Source: Hyphomicrobiales bacterium (GTDB lineage: Bacteria; Pseudomonadota; Alphaproteobacteria; Rhizobiales; Beijerinckiaceae). From it: a stretch of 64,000 bases of DNA. Both the position numbers and the translations under genes were made by a program. The DNA lies in contig UCLR01000010.1 in assembly GCA_900473415.1 (NCBI GenBank), positions 39,083-103,082 on the forward strand, written 5' to 3'. Below the pieces are notes generated by a model. It saw nothing but the letters and a program-made list of their open reading frames with translations. It did not search any database and had not been told where the DNA came from. Below are positions 55,515 through 63,713 of this stretch, piece by piece. Position 1 is the stretch's first letter. Each line of letters starts with the position of its first letter.

Positions 55515-56389
55515 TCTACGAGCTGCGCCATCTCACCACCTACGGCTATAGCCGCTCGGTGCCCTTCGCTCGCTGCATGCTGCGGCTGCTGCCGCGCAAC
55601 GGCCCGGGGCAGGAGGTGAAGAAGAGCGAGCTGCTGATCACTCCGCGCCCGTCCGAGCGCATCGATGCGATCTGCTTCTTCGGCAACCGCACGACCGGCA
55701 TCACCATCACCAAGCCCCATCGCGAATTGAAGGTGGAGATGCGGGCGCGCATCGAGGTGCATCGGCCCGCGCCGCCCCATCCGGCGCTGACGCGAAGCTG
55801 GGAGGAGGTCGCGCGGCTCGCGCTTTCATCCGCCAGCCTCGCCCCCGATTCACCGGCGCATCATCTCTACCCGAGCCGGCTCGTGCCGCATGTCCAGGGC
55901 GTGGTCGACTATGCCTGCAGCTCCTTCGCTCCTGCCCGCCCGGTGCTGGAGGCGGCCTGCGAACTGATGGCGCGCATCCGCCGCGATTTCACCTATGATC
56001 CCGAAGCGACCGAGGTGACGACGCCGTTGGCGGAGGCCTTCGCGGCGCGCCACGGCGTCTGCCAGGACTTCGCCCATATCATGATCGCCGGCTTGCGCGG
56101 CATCGGGCTGCCGGCGGCCTATGTCTCCGGCTATATCCGCACGATCCCGCCGCCGGGCGAAAAGCGGCTCGAAGGCGCCGATGCCAGCCATGCCTGGGTG
56201 ATGCTCTGGTGCGGACCCGAGACGGGCTGGGTCGGGCTCGACCCGACCAACGATCTCATCGTCGCCGACGACCACATCGTCACCGCCTTCGGCCGCGACT
56301 ACGCCGATGTCGCGCCGCTCGACGGCGTGGTGATCGGCGCCGGCACGCAGAAGGTCGGCGTCGCCGTCGATGTGATCCCGGTCGGCTGA
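55511..56389 (+). CDS. transglutaminase-like protein (stand-alone)
   Basis: 292 residues. N-terminal beta domain with LIYELRHLTTYGYSRSVPFA (first residue initiated as Met), then the core with triad Cys184 (ARHGVCQDFAH), His227 (GADASHAWVMLW) and Asp244 (WVGLDPTND). There is no signal peptide, so it acts in the cytoplasm. The start is a TTG overlapping the ATP-grasp/alpha-E stop by four bases (TTGA), indicating strict coupling. Bacterial proteins of this type act as peptidases or amidases more often than cross-linkers; in this setting it may process the ligase product. Confidence 0.9.
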   Translation: MIYELRHLTTYGYSRSVPFARCMLRLLPRNGPGQEVKKSELLITPRPSERIDAICFFGNRTTGITITKPHRELKVEMRARIEVHRPAPPHPALTRSWEEVARLALSSASLAPDSPAHHLYPSRLVPHVQGVVDYACSSFAPARPVLEAACELMARIRRDFTYDPEATEVTTPLAEAFAARHGVCQDFAHIMIAGLRGIGLPAAYVSGYIRTIPPPGEKRLEGADASHAWVMLWCGPETGWVGLDPTNDLIVADDHIVTAFGRDYADVAPLDGVVIGAGTQKVGVAVDVIPVG

Positions 56390-56393
56390 GTCC

Positions 56394-56759
56394 TCAGGCC
56401 GCAGCCTCCGGCGCGGCTGCGGAAACGGGCGTACGGGCATGCTCCTCGCCCCAGGTCTTCAGCGCCAAGATGACCGGCTCCAGCGTGCGGCCCTTGACCG
56501 AGAGGCTGTATTCGACGCGGGGTGGCACTTGCGGGTAGACGACGCGCAGGATCAGCCCGTCCGCCTCCAGCTCACGCAACTGTGTCGTCAGCATACGCTG
56601 GGTCACACCAGGAATCCGACGGCGCAACTCGCTGAAGCGCAGCGTGCCACCCAGCAGGTGATAGAGCGCGATGCCCTTCCATTTGCCGCCGATCAGGCCG
56701 AGCGCAGCCTCGACGGGGCAGCCGGCCGAGCAATAGGGCTCCTGGAACCGCGGCGGCAT
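56394..56759 (-). CDS. HxlR-family transcriptional regulator
   Basis: 121 residues, a winged-helix HxlR domain: [45 protein letters not shown] and [20 protein letters not shown], then [17 protein letters not shown] cysteine in YCSAGCPVE is at the position where redox- or electrophile-sensing HxlR proteins (YodB type) react. AAGGA with seven nt spacing supports ATG 56759. Divergent from the alcohol-dehydrogenase-like gene across 99 bp, the classic regulator/target layout; sensing of quinones or aldehydes is inferred. Confidence 0.9.
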   Translation of the reverse strand: MPPRFQEPYCSAGCPVEAALGLIGGKWKGIALYHLLGGTLRFSELRRRIPGVTQRMLTTQLRELEADGLILRVVYPQVPPRVEYSLSVKGRTLEPVILALKTWGEEHARTPVSAAAPEAAA

Positions 56760-56858
56760 GTCGGTATCCTTTTCGACACTATGGGCTGGAATTGTGCGTT
56801 CTTGCGCCTTGCGAGAGTTACGCGCATCTCGGCTCCATCGCAATGCAGGAGAGACGCC

Positions 56859-57872
56859 ATGCGCGCCGTCGGATACCGCCAGTCGCAGCCCATCGCCGCC
56901 GAGACCAGCCTGATCGATCTTGAGCTGCCCGAACCCGTGGCGACGGGCCGCGACCTCTTGGTCGAGGTCAAGGCGGTTTCGGTCAACCCGGTCGACACCA
57001 AGGTGCGGATGCGCGCCCAGCCGACCGAAGGGCAGGCCAATGTGCTCGGCTGGGACGGCGTGGGCGTGGTCAAGGCTGTCGGGCCCGCTGCGACGAATTT
57101 CAAGCCGGGCGATGAGGTGTTCTATGCCGGAGCGCTCGATCGTTCGGGCTCGAATGCCCAGTTCCACCTCGTCGACGAGCGCATCGTCGGGCCTAAGCCG
57201 AAGAGCCTCGGTTTCGCCGAGGCCGCGGCGCTGCCGCTCACCGCCATCACCGCCTGGGAGATGCTGTTCGACCGGCTCGACATCCGCAAGCCGGTGCCGG
57301 GCGCAGCGCATGCGCTGCTGATCATCGGCGGGGCCGGCGGTGTCGGCTCGATCGCGACCCAGCTCGCCCGCAGGCTCACCGACGTCACCGTGATCGCGAC
57401 CGCCTCACGGCCCGAGACTGTCGCCTGGGCGAAGAAGCTCGGCGCCCATCACGTCGTCGATCACACCAAGCCGCTGCCGGAGCAGGTGGCGGCGCTTGGC
57501 ATTGGCGCGCCGGCCTTCGTCTTCTCGACGACGCATACCGACACGCATCTGGCAGGCATCGTCGAGCTCATGGCGCCGCAGGGGCGCTTCGGCTTGATCG
57601 ACGATCCCAAGACCCTTGATGCGCTGCCGCTGAAGCGCAAGAGCCTGTCGCTGCACTGGGAGCTGATGTTCACCCGTTCGCTGTTCCAGACCGCCGACAT
57701 CGCCGAGCAGGGCAAGCTGCTGGCGGAGGTGTCGAAGCTGGTCGACGCCGGGACGATCCGCACGACGCTCGCCGAGAATTTCGGGACGATAAACGCCGCC
57801 AATCTCCGGCGGGCGCATGCCCTGATCGAGAGCAACCGCGCCAAGGGCAAGATCGTGCTGGAAGGCTTCTGA
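56859..57872 (+). CDS. zinc-type alcohol dehydrogenase-like / quinone oxidoreductase family protein
   Basis: 337 residues, MDR superfamily. Substrate half: [16 protein letters not shown] and [17 protein letters not shown](P)-binding half: [20 protein letters not shown]. It has HAL-type proximal residues but no catalytic-zinc Cys/His set or structural four-Cys lobe, so it is closer to zeta-crystallin-like quinone/enone reductases (TIGR02817 group) than to true alcohol dehydrogenases. AGGAGA precedes ATG 56859. Probably controlled by the divergent HxlR protein. Confidence 0.88.
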   Translation: MRAVGYRQSQPIAAETSLIDLELPEPVATGRDLLVEVKAVSVNPVDTKVRMRAQPTEGQANVLGWDGVGVVKAVGPAATNFKPGDEVFYAGALDRSGSNAQFHLVDERIVGPKPKSLGFAEAAALPLTAITAWEMLFDRLDIRKPVPGAAHALLIIGGAGGVGSIATQLARRLTDVTVIATASRPETVAWAKKLGAHHVVDHTKPLPEQVAALGIGAPAFVFSTTHTDTHLAGIVELMAPQGRFGLIDDPKTLDALPLKRKSLSLHWELMFTRSLFQTADIAEQGKLLAEVSKLVDAGTIRTTLAENFGTINAANLRRAHALIESNRAKGKIVLEGF

Positions 57873-57876
57873 CAAA

Positions 57877-57906
57877 AAAGGGCCGCGCCTTGCGGCGCGG
57901 CCCTTT
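57877..57906. terminator. bidirectional rho-independent terminator
   Basis: AAAGGGCCGCGCC (57877-57889), loop TTGC, GGCGCGGCCCTTT (57894-57906): a perfect 13-bp stem. T-tracts follow on both strands (TTTCGTT on plus, a run of six T on minus). Serves the convergent oxidoreductase and aldehyde dehydrogenase genes. Confidence 0.88.
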
Positions 57907-57930
57907 CGTTCTCAACGATGAAGGTGCCGA

Positions 57931-59376
57931 TCAGGCCAGCGTGTAGGCCGTCTTGACCGTGGTGTAGAACTCCTTGGCGTAGGCGCCCTGCTCGCGCGGG
58001 CCGTAGCTGGAGCCCTTCCGGCCGCCGAACGGCACATGATAGTCGACGCCCGCCGTCGGCAGGTTGACCATCACCATGCCGGCCTCGCTGTTGCGCTTGA
58101 AATGCGTCGCGTATTTCAGCGAGGTCGTGCAGATGCCTGAGGAGAGGCCGAATTCGGTGTCGTTGGCCACGGCGAGCGCCTCGTCGTAGTCCTTCACGCG
58201 CACGATATTGGCGACCGGGCCGAAGACCTCCTCGCGCGAGATGCGCATGGCGTTCGTCGTCTCGGTGAAGAGCGCCGGCTGGAGGTAGAAGCCGGGGGTC
58301 TCGCGCTTGAGAAGCTCGCCGCCGAAGGCGAGCTTGCCACCCTCATCCTTGGCGATCTGGATGTATTTCAGGTCCTGGTCGAGCTGGCTCTGGTCGACGA
58401 CCGGGCCGATATGGGTGCCCTGCTTCAGCGCATCGTCGACGACGACACCCTTCAGCCGCTCGACGCAGGCCTCGACGAACTTGTCATGGATGCCCGCCTG
58501 GACGATCAGGCGCGAGGAGGCCGTGCAGCGCTGGCCGGTGGAGAAGAAGGCGCCGTTGACCGCGACCTCGACCGCCGTCTTGAGATCGGCATCGTCCAGC
58601 ACCACGAGCGGGTTCTTGCCGCCCATCTCGAGCTGGACCTTCTTCATCGGGTTGGAGGCGATGCAGGCAGCCGCCACCTTGCGGCCGGTCGCGACCGAGC
58701 CGGTGAAGGAGATGGCGTGCACGTCCCTGTGCTCGAGCAGCGCCTGGCCGACGACCGAGCCGCGGCCCATGACGAGGTTGAGCACGCCCTTGGGCAGGCC
58801 GGCCCGCTGGATGATGTCGACCAGCGCCCAGGCCGAGCCCGGCACGAGGTCGGCCGGCTTGATGACGACGCAATTGCCCCAGGCGAGCGCCGGCGCCATC
58901 TTCCAGGCCGGGATCGCGATCGGGAAGTTCCAGGGCGTGATCATGCCGACGATGCCGACGGGCTCACGGGTGATCTCGACGCCGACGCCCGGACGCACGG
59001 AAGGAACCATCTCGCCGCCCGAGCGCAGGCACTCGCCGGCGAAGAAGGCGAAGATCTGGCCGGCGCGGGTCGCCTCGCCGATACCCTCGGGAAGGGTCTT
59101 GCCCTCTTCGCGCGAGAGCAGGCGGCCGAGCTCCTCCTTGCGGGCGAGGATCTCGTCGGAGGCCTTCTTCAGGATGTCGTAGCGCTCCTGCGGGGTGGAG
59201 CGGCTCCAGGCGGGGAAGGCGGCCTTCGCGGCGGCGACCGCGTTGTTCAGATCCTCGACCGTGCCCTGAGCGTATTCGCCGACGACGTCGTTGGTGTTGG
59301 AAGGGTTGATGTTGCGCGAGGCATTGCCCCCGCCCGCCCATTCGCCGGCGATGAGGTTCTTGAAGGGCGCGTTCAT
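57931..59376 (-). CDS. aldehyde dehydrogenase (alpha-ketoglutarate semialdehyde dehydrogenase-like)
   Basis: 481 residues, NAD(P)-dependent ALDH superfamily. Catalytic Cys in NGAFFSTGQRCTASSRL, general-base Glu in VQLEMGGKNPLVVLDDAD, cofactor motif ISFTGSVATGRKVA, and MITPWNFPIAIPAWKMAPAL. The opening MNAPFKNLIAGEW and NINPSNTNDVVGEYA are typical of 2,5-dioxovalerate/alpha-ketoglutaric semialdehyde dehydrogenases in this order; other aldehydes remain possible. The GST gene lies 121 nt upstream on the same strand. Confidence 0.9.
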   Translation of the reverse strand: MNAPFKNLIAGEWAGGGNASRNINPSNTNDVVGEYAQGTVEDLNNAVAAAKAAFPAWSRSTPQERYDILKKASDEILARKEELGRLLSREEGKTLPEGIGEATRAGQIFAFFAGECLRSGGEMVPSVRPGVGVEITREPVGIVGMITPWNFPIAIPAWKMAPALAWGNCVVIKPADLVPGSAWALVDIIQRAGLPKGVLNLVMGRGSVVGQALLEHRDVHAISFTGSVATGRKVAAACIASNPMKKVQLEMGGKNPLVVLDDADLKTAVEVAVNGAFFSTGQRCTASSRLIVQAGIHDKFVEACVERLKGVVVDDALKQGTHIGPVVDQSQLDQDLKYIQIAKDEGGKLAFGGELLKRETPGFYLQPALFTETTNAMRISREEVFGPVANIVRVKDYDEALAVANDTEFGLSSGICTTSLKYATHFKRNSEAGMVMVNLPTAGVDYHVPFGGRKGSSYGPREQGAYAKEFYTTVKTAYTLA

Positions 59377-59411
59377 CTGTTCTCTCCCACGACACGAAAA
59401 CGTTCGCGGGC

Positions 59412-59430
59412 GGTGTTACCCTTTTTGGCC
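59412..59430. repeat. 19-bp intergenic motif, copy A
   Basis: GGTGTTACCCTTTTTGGCC matches 61496-61514 at 18 of 19 positions. It lies between the GST and aldehyde dehydrogenase genes. The second copy overlaps the EcfG-like promoter of the PNPOx gene. Meaning unknown; chance is possible. Confidence 0.4.
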
Positions 59431-59497
59431 GCGGATGGCCAATACACGGGCGCCGGACGCACCGTCCTCAGGCGAATGGCCCAAGGCTTATCTCTGC

Positions 59498-60151
59498 CTA
59501 GAACTCGGCGTCGAGTTCCTCGAGCTCCTCGGGCTCGGTCTTGGCGGCCGCGATCCAGCGCTGGAGAGCCGGCCATTGCGCGATGGCGCGGCAATAGGCT
59601 CGGCTCGCCGGATCGAGCGCCACGTCGTAGGTCAGGAAGCGCATGCAAACCGGCGCGTACATCGCATCCGCCATCGTCAACGCCTCGCCGAAGAGATAGG
59701 GCCCGCCATAGGCCTGGAGACATTCGCGCCAGATCTCGGTGACGCGGTCGATGTCAGCCTGGGCGCCGGCCCAGACCTTGAAGCCGGGATAATGCGCCTT
59801 GAGGTTCATCGGCAGGGCCGAGCGCAGATTGGCGAAGCCGGAATGCATCTCGCCGCTGACCGCCCGGCAATGCGCCCGCGCCTTGCGTTCCGCCGGCAGT
59901 AACCCTGCCTCCGGTGCGATCTCGTCGAGATAGCCAGCGATGGCGAGCGTGTCCCAGACCTTGACGTCGTCATGGATCAGGCAGGGAACGAGGAAAGACG
60001 GCGAGAGCAGCAGCAGCTCGGCGCGCGCGGAAGGATCGTCCATCGAAAGGACGCGCTCCTCCACCTCGAGCCCCGCCATCGTGCACAGCAACCAGCCGCG
60101 CAGGCACCAGGAGGAGTAGTTCCGGCTGCTGATCGTCAAGGTCGCCGTCAT
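59498..60151 (-). CDS. glutathione S-transferase family protein
   Basis: 217 residues, thioredoxin-like N-domain plus helical C-domain. The N-terminal active-site stretch is ISSRNYSSWCLRGWLL, with a Ser-Ser-x-Cys context like bacterial YfcF/zeta-type GSTs. LSPSFLVPCLIHDD carries the cis-Pro (VPCL), and MADAMYAPVCMRFLTYD is the C-domain N-capping region. It probably conjugates glutathione or isomerises an electrophile. Next to aldehyde-detoxifying genes, so a stress or detoxification link is inferred. Divergent from phaZ across 64 nt. Confidence 0.88.
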   Translation of the reverse strand: MTATLTISSRNYSSWCLRGWLLCTMAGLEVEERVLSMDDPSARAELLLLSPSFLVPCLIHDDVKVWDTLAIAGYLDEIAPEAGLLPAERKARAHCRAVSGEMHSGFANLRSALPMNLKAHYPGFKVWAGAQADIDRVTEIWRECLQAYGGPYLFGEALTMADAMYAPVCMRFLTYDVALDPASRAYCRAIAQWPALQRWIAAAKTEPEELEELDAEF

Positions 60152-60215
60152 CGTGGCCTGCTTCCGTGGGCGGATGGCACGATCCTAGCAAGAGGCGTTC
60201 CAGATCGAGGCGCTC

Positions 60216-61430
60216 ATGCTGTATCTTGCCTATCAGGCCCAGTCCGACCTCATCAACCCGGCGCGGATGCTCGCTCAGACGGCACTGGCGGCGCTGGGCG
60301 CGAGGGCGCTCGCGGGCGAGCCAATCGACATGCGCGCCGCCGCCGCGGCCTATGAGATGGTGGCGCGCGCGGGTCTCAGCCATGAGCGGCCGGCCTACGG
60401 CATCACCCATGTGCGCGACGGCAATCGCGAGACTGCCGTGACCGAGGAGGTGGTGCTGTCGCTGCCGTTCGGCGACCTGCTGCGCTTCCGCAAGGATACC
60501 GCCTCGGAACAGGCCAAGGTGCTGGTCGTCGCGCCGATGTCCGGCCATTTCGCGACATTGCTGCGCAATACCGTCGCGACGCTGCTGCAGGACCACGACG
60601 TCTGCATCACCGACTGGCACAACGCTCGCGACGTGCCGCTCGCGGCCGGCCCCTTCGGCTATGACGACTATGTCGACACGCTGATCCGGTTCATCGAGGA
60701 GCTGGGGCCGAACACGCATGTGGTCGCAGTCTGCCAACCCTGCGTGCAGGTGCTCACTGCGGCGGCCGTGATGGCGCAGACGGGCAACGCCTTCCAGCCG
60801 CGGAGCATGACGCTGATGGCGGGACCGGTCGACACCCGTATCAACCCGACCGCAGTCAACCGGCTCGCCACCGAGCGACCAATCGAATGGTTCCGCAAGA
60901 ACCTGATCACGACCGTGCCGGCGCGGCATCCGGGCGCAGGCCGACAGGTCTATCCAGGCTTCGTCCAGGTCGGCGCCTTCATCGCGATGAACCTGGGTCG
61001 GCACCTCCACGCCCATGTCGACATGTTCACGCATCTCGCGACCGGCGCTCACGAGGAGGCTGAGAAGATCAAGACCTTCTATGACGAGTACTTCGCCGTG
61101 CTCGACCTGCCGGCCGACTTCTACCTGGAGACCGTGCAATGGATCTTCCAGGAGGCGCGGCTGGCGGCGGGCACGTTGCGCTACCGCGGTGAGAAGGTGG
61201 ACTGCCGGGCGATCCGCAAGACCTCGCTCCTGACCGTCGAGGGCGAGCGCGACGACATCTGCGCGCTGGGCCAGACGGCCGCCGCCCATGACCTCTGCTC
61301 GGGGCTCAAGCCCTTCCGCAAGCGCCACCATATGCAGGCCGGCGTCGGGCATTACGGGGTATTCTCAGGACGAAAATGGGAGGGACAGATCTATCCGATC
61401 GTCCGCAACATGATCGTGGCCAGCAGCTAG
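60216..61430 (+). CDS. phaZ: intracellular polyhydroxyalkanoate depolymerase
   Basis: 404 residues, alpha/beta-hydrolase fold of the PhaZ1 type. The lipase-box equivalent is VAVCQPCVQVL, with a cysteine nucleophile instead of serine, as in intracellular PHB depolymerases of Ralstonia and rhizobia. VLVVAPMSGHFATLLRNTV forms the oxyanion region. The late histidine is in AGVGHYGVFSGRKW. No signal peptide, so it degrades the cell's own granules to 3-hydroxybutyrate oligomers. With the MaoC-type hydratase and thiolase it indicates a PHA-cycling organism. No phaC/phaR in the window. Confidence 0.92.
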   Translation: MLYLAYQAQSDLINPARMLAQTALAALGARALAGEPIDMRAAAAAYEMVARAGLSHERPAYGITHVRDGNRETAVTEEVVLSLPFGDLLRFRKDTASEQAKVLVVAPMSGHFATLLRNTVATLLQDHDVCITDWHNARDVPLAAGPFGYDDYVDTLIRFIEELGPNTHVVAVCQPCVQVLTAAAVMAQTGNAFQPRSMTLMAGPVDTRINPTAVNRLATERPIEWFRKNLITTVPARHPGAGRQVYPGFVQVGAFIAMNLGRHLHAHVDMFTHLATGAHEEAEKIKTFYDEYFAVLDLPADFYLETVQWIFQEARLAAGTLRYRGEKVDCRAIRKTSLLTVEGERDDICALGQTAAAHDLCSGLKPFRKRHHMQAGVGHYGVFSGRKWEGQIYPIVRNMIVASS

Positions 61431-61476
61431 GGTCGGTAACCTCGTCACCACCTCGATGGTCGTGACGAAAATAGTG

Positions 61477-61501
61477 GGAACCTTTCCTACCCGTAGGTGT
61501 T
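61477..61501 (+). promoter_or_regulatory. EcfG-type general-stress promoter before the PNPOx gene
   Basis: GGAAC (61477-61481), 17 bp, then GTT (61499-61501; TGTTA in context). This fits the alphaproteobacterial EcfG/SigT consensus GGAAC-N16/17-cGTT. It lies about 50 nt before the ATG. The downstream gene is a general-stress-protein-26-like protein, so motif and function agree. Confidence 0.6.
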
Positions 61502-61514
61502 ACCCTCTTTGGCC
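61496..61514. repeat. 19-bp intergenic motif, copy B
   Basis: GGTGTTACCCTCTTTGGCC, 18 of 19 identical to 59412-59430 and in the same orientation. Its first bases overlap the -10 element of the EcfG-like promoter. Confidence 0.4.
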
Positions 61515-61550
61515 TAAGCCAAGGGCCGATCGCGCCAGCAGGAGGTAACC

Positions 61551-62039
61551 ATGTCAGAGACCGACCTGCAGGAGCGCATCTGGACGGCACTTGCGGCCCA
61601 TCCGGTCTACATGGTCTCTCTCATCGGCGAAGACGGCATCAAGACGCGGCCCATGGCGGGGGAGATCGACCGAGACCGCCACCGCATCCTTTTCGTCACG
61701 CATCGTCATACCGGGATCATCGGCGAGGCGCTGCGCTCCCCCTCGATCTCGATCGCCATCAGCCACGAGGACCGTAATTTCTATGCGGCCGTGGCCTGCA
61801 CCGCCTCCGAGATTCATGACCGCCAGTTGCTGGGGCGGATCTGGACGCCGATGGCGAGCGCCTGGTTCCCGCACGGACCGGACGATCCGGACGCGACATT
61901 GCTCGCCCTGACGCCGGTCTCGGCCGAGATCTGGGACGGGCCTTCGAGCAGCGTCCTGGTCGCGTTCAAGCTGGCGACCGCCCGAATCCTCGGCCGCACC
62001 CCGGATCTTGGGGTGAATGCCACGATCGACATGCGCTAG
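61551..62039 (+). CDS. pyridoxamine-5'-phosphate-oxidase-fold general stress protein
   Basis: 162 residues, split beta-barrel flavin-binding fold. IWTALAAHPVYMVSLIGEDGIKTRPM at the N-terminus (key H-P-V, S-L, R-P-M), ILFVTHRHTG, SISIAISHEDRNFYAAVAC, and LLGRIWTPMASAWFPHGPDD, the W-x-P-x-A-x-W-F-P-x-G-P-D-D signature of the general stress protein 26 group. A very strong ribosome site AGGAGG lies four nt before the ATG (61551). It binds FMN/FAD in relatives; substrate unknown. Driven by a candidate EcfG promoter. Its stop overlaps the convergent PAP2 stop. Confidence 0.9.
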   Translation: MSETDLQERIWTALAAHPVYMVSLIGEDGIKTRPMAGEIDRDRHRILFVTHRHTGIIGEALRSPSISIAISHEDRNFYAAVACTASEIHDRQLLGRIWTPMASAWFPHGPDDPDATLLALTPVSAEIWDGPSSSVLVAFKLATARILGRTPDLGVNATIDMR

Positions 62040-62764
62040 GACGGATCCGAAGCTGCCATCTTCCGCCCGAGCCAGGCGACGGCGATGCTCGACCAGGCGA
62101 CGCCTAGGCACCAGCCGCCGATGACATCCGTCGGCCAGTGGACGCCGAGATAGACCCGGCTCACCCCGATCAGCACGATCATGACCCAGCCGAACGCCAT
62201 GCAGAGCCGCGCGATATCCTCGCGCCGCGAAGCGAGGCCGACGAAGCCCGCGATGCAGAGAAGCGTGACCGCCGAGAGGAAGGCGTGGCCGCTGGGGAAG
62301 CTTGCGGTGAAGGTCAGCGCCGCATGGGTGACGATGTCGGGCCGCTCGCGCCCGACCAGGATCTTGATGCCGTTGCTGGCAGCAAGCGCCGAGAGCACGC
62401 TGACGACGAGGCCCACGGACAGGTGGCGATAGCCGCAGAGCCAGAGCGTCAGCGAGGCCGCCGTCGTCATGAAGAACAGGCCAACGAAGCTGCCGAGCGC
62501 CGTCATGTCCCGGACCGCCTCCTGAAACCAGAGCGGGCCGAGCGGCACGGCTGGGTTGGCGGGATCGCGGAACAGCAGCACCAGCGTCCGGTCGAAGGCG
62601 AAGCTGTGGCCGGAGGCGATGAAGGCGGCAAGCCCGAGGAAGGCGAGCGCTGCGACGACCGGCACGAGGACGCGCGGCTGCCGCCAGGATTGTCGCCACG
62701 ACCGGCGCCATGACGGCCCCGCGTCGGTCCAGCCTCTGGCAGTATCAGGCGTCATGGCTCTCAT
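62036..62764 (-). CDS. PAP2-family membrane phosphatase
   Basis: About 242 residues with five to six helices. All three PAP2 phosphatase motifs are present: KILVGRERP (motif 1, K-x6-RP), SFPSGHAFLS (PSGH) and SRVYLGVHWPTDVIGG (SR-x5-H-x3-D). Removes phosphate from a lipid such as phosphatidate or undecaprenyl pyrophosphate. Its 5' end overlaps the end of the diacylglycerol-kinase-like gene by 20 nt, so the two opposed lipid activities are co-translated. Start is ATG 62764 or 62755. Confidence 0.9.
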   Translation of the reverse strand: MRAMTPDTARGWTDAGPSWRRSWRQSWRQPRVLVPVVAALAFLGLAAFIASGHSFAFDRTLVLLFRDPANPAVPLGPLWFQEAVRDMTALGSFVGLFFMTTAASLTLWLCGYRHLSVGLVVSVLSALAASNGIKILVGRERPDIVTHAALTFTASFPSGHAFLSAVTLLCIAGFVGLASRREDIARLCMAFGWVMIVLIGVSRVYLGVHWPTDVIGGWCLGVAWSSIAVAWLGRKMAASDPS

Positions 62765-63665
62765 CGCGAAGCCTCGTCGGGCGGGCAGCAATCACGGTCA
62801 GGGCTCGGGGAAGCAGGTCGTATGCCAACGGACCGGCCTTGCGCGCGACCTCGCCGTCGAAGGTGATGTGCCCGCGCCGCTTGTCGCGCCGGGTCAGCGT
62901 CACGGCGTCGCCGGTGAAGGAGCTCAGGTTCTTCGATGAGCGCCAATGGCCGGCCGCCACCGAGAGCGCCGCTTTGCTGCGCGAATAGAGGCCGCCCGCG
63001 TTCAGCACATGGACCTCGAAGACGCCGCCATCGAGCCGCTCGCGGCGCCATTCGGCGCCGTCGAAGCGATTGACCGTGACGAGCACGGCATCGGCCTCGA
63101 CGACATGGCTCTCCGCGCCGACGGTGATGTCGACGCTGATCGGGCGGGTGAAGAAGATCGAGCGCGTCGCGGCCATGCCGAAGGCGGCAGCGCGGCTGAA
63201 GGGGAAGCGCCGGCGCGCATATTCGCGCTCGCGCGCCATCAGGCTGAAAAAGCCCATCCCCGAGAGCGAGTGGAACAACCGGCCGTCGACATGGCCGAGA
63301 TCCACCTCGACCGGCTCGCCCTGGCACAGCGCCGCGACTTGCTGCTCCAGCGAGCCGAAGAGGCCGAGGTCGCGGCCGAGCACATTGACCGTGCCCATGG
63401 GCAGGACGCCGACCGGTCGGCCGGCCTGGATCAGGACCGGCAGGACACCGTTGATCGTGCCGTCGCCGCCGACGACGACGGGGGTGCTATTGTCCTGCTC
63501 GATCGCCAGCGCGAGCGCGCCGGAGATCTCGCGTGGCGGCACGAGCCGAACCTCGGCGCCCCAGTCATGGGTGGCGAAGGCAGCCTTGAGGCGCGCGGCG
63601 AAAGCGTCGGGCCCGGCCTCAAGGACCGTTCCGGCTCGCGCATTGACCACAACAGTGTGACGCAT
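62745..63665 (-). CDS. diacylglycerol kinase-family lipid kinase
   Basis: 306 residues of the DagK/YegS/sphingosine-kinase family. VVVNARAGTV at the start, the nucleotide motif VVVGGDGTINGVLPVL (GGDGT), and GVLPMGTVNVLGRDLGL corresponding to the LGTGN loop of the family (here MGTVN). Phosphorylates a lipid hydroxyl; the exact lipid is unknown. Overlaps the PAP2 phosphatase gene downstream, suggesting a kinase/phosphatase pair acting on one lipid pool. ATG at 63665; the third transglutaminase gene lies 48 nt upstream. Confidence 0.88.
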   Translation of the reverse strand: MRHTVVVNARAGTVLEAGPDAFAARLKAAFATHDWGAEVRLVPPREISGALALAIEQDNSTPVVVGGDGTINGVLPVLIQAGRPVGVLPMGTVNVLGRDLGLFGSLEQQVAALCQGEPVEVDLGHVDGRLFHSLSGMGFFSLMAREREYARRRFPFSRAAAFGMAATRSIFFTRPISVDITVGAESHVVEADAVLVTVNRFDGAEWRRERLDGGVFEVHVLNAGGLYSRSKAALSVAAGHWRSSKNLSSFTGDAVTLTRRDKRRGHITFDGEVARKAGPLAYDLLPRALTVIAARPTRLRDESHDA

Positions 63666-63713
63666 CGTGCTCGCGAAGATAGGCGCCGAGCATTCCGGCG
63701 CAAGAGCGCGCGC

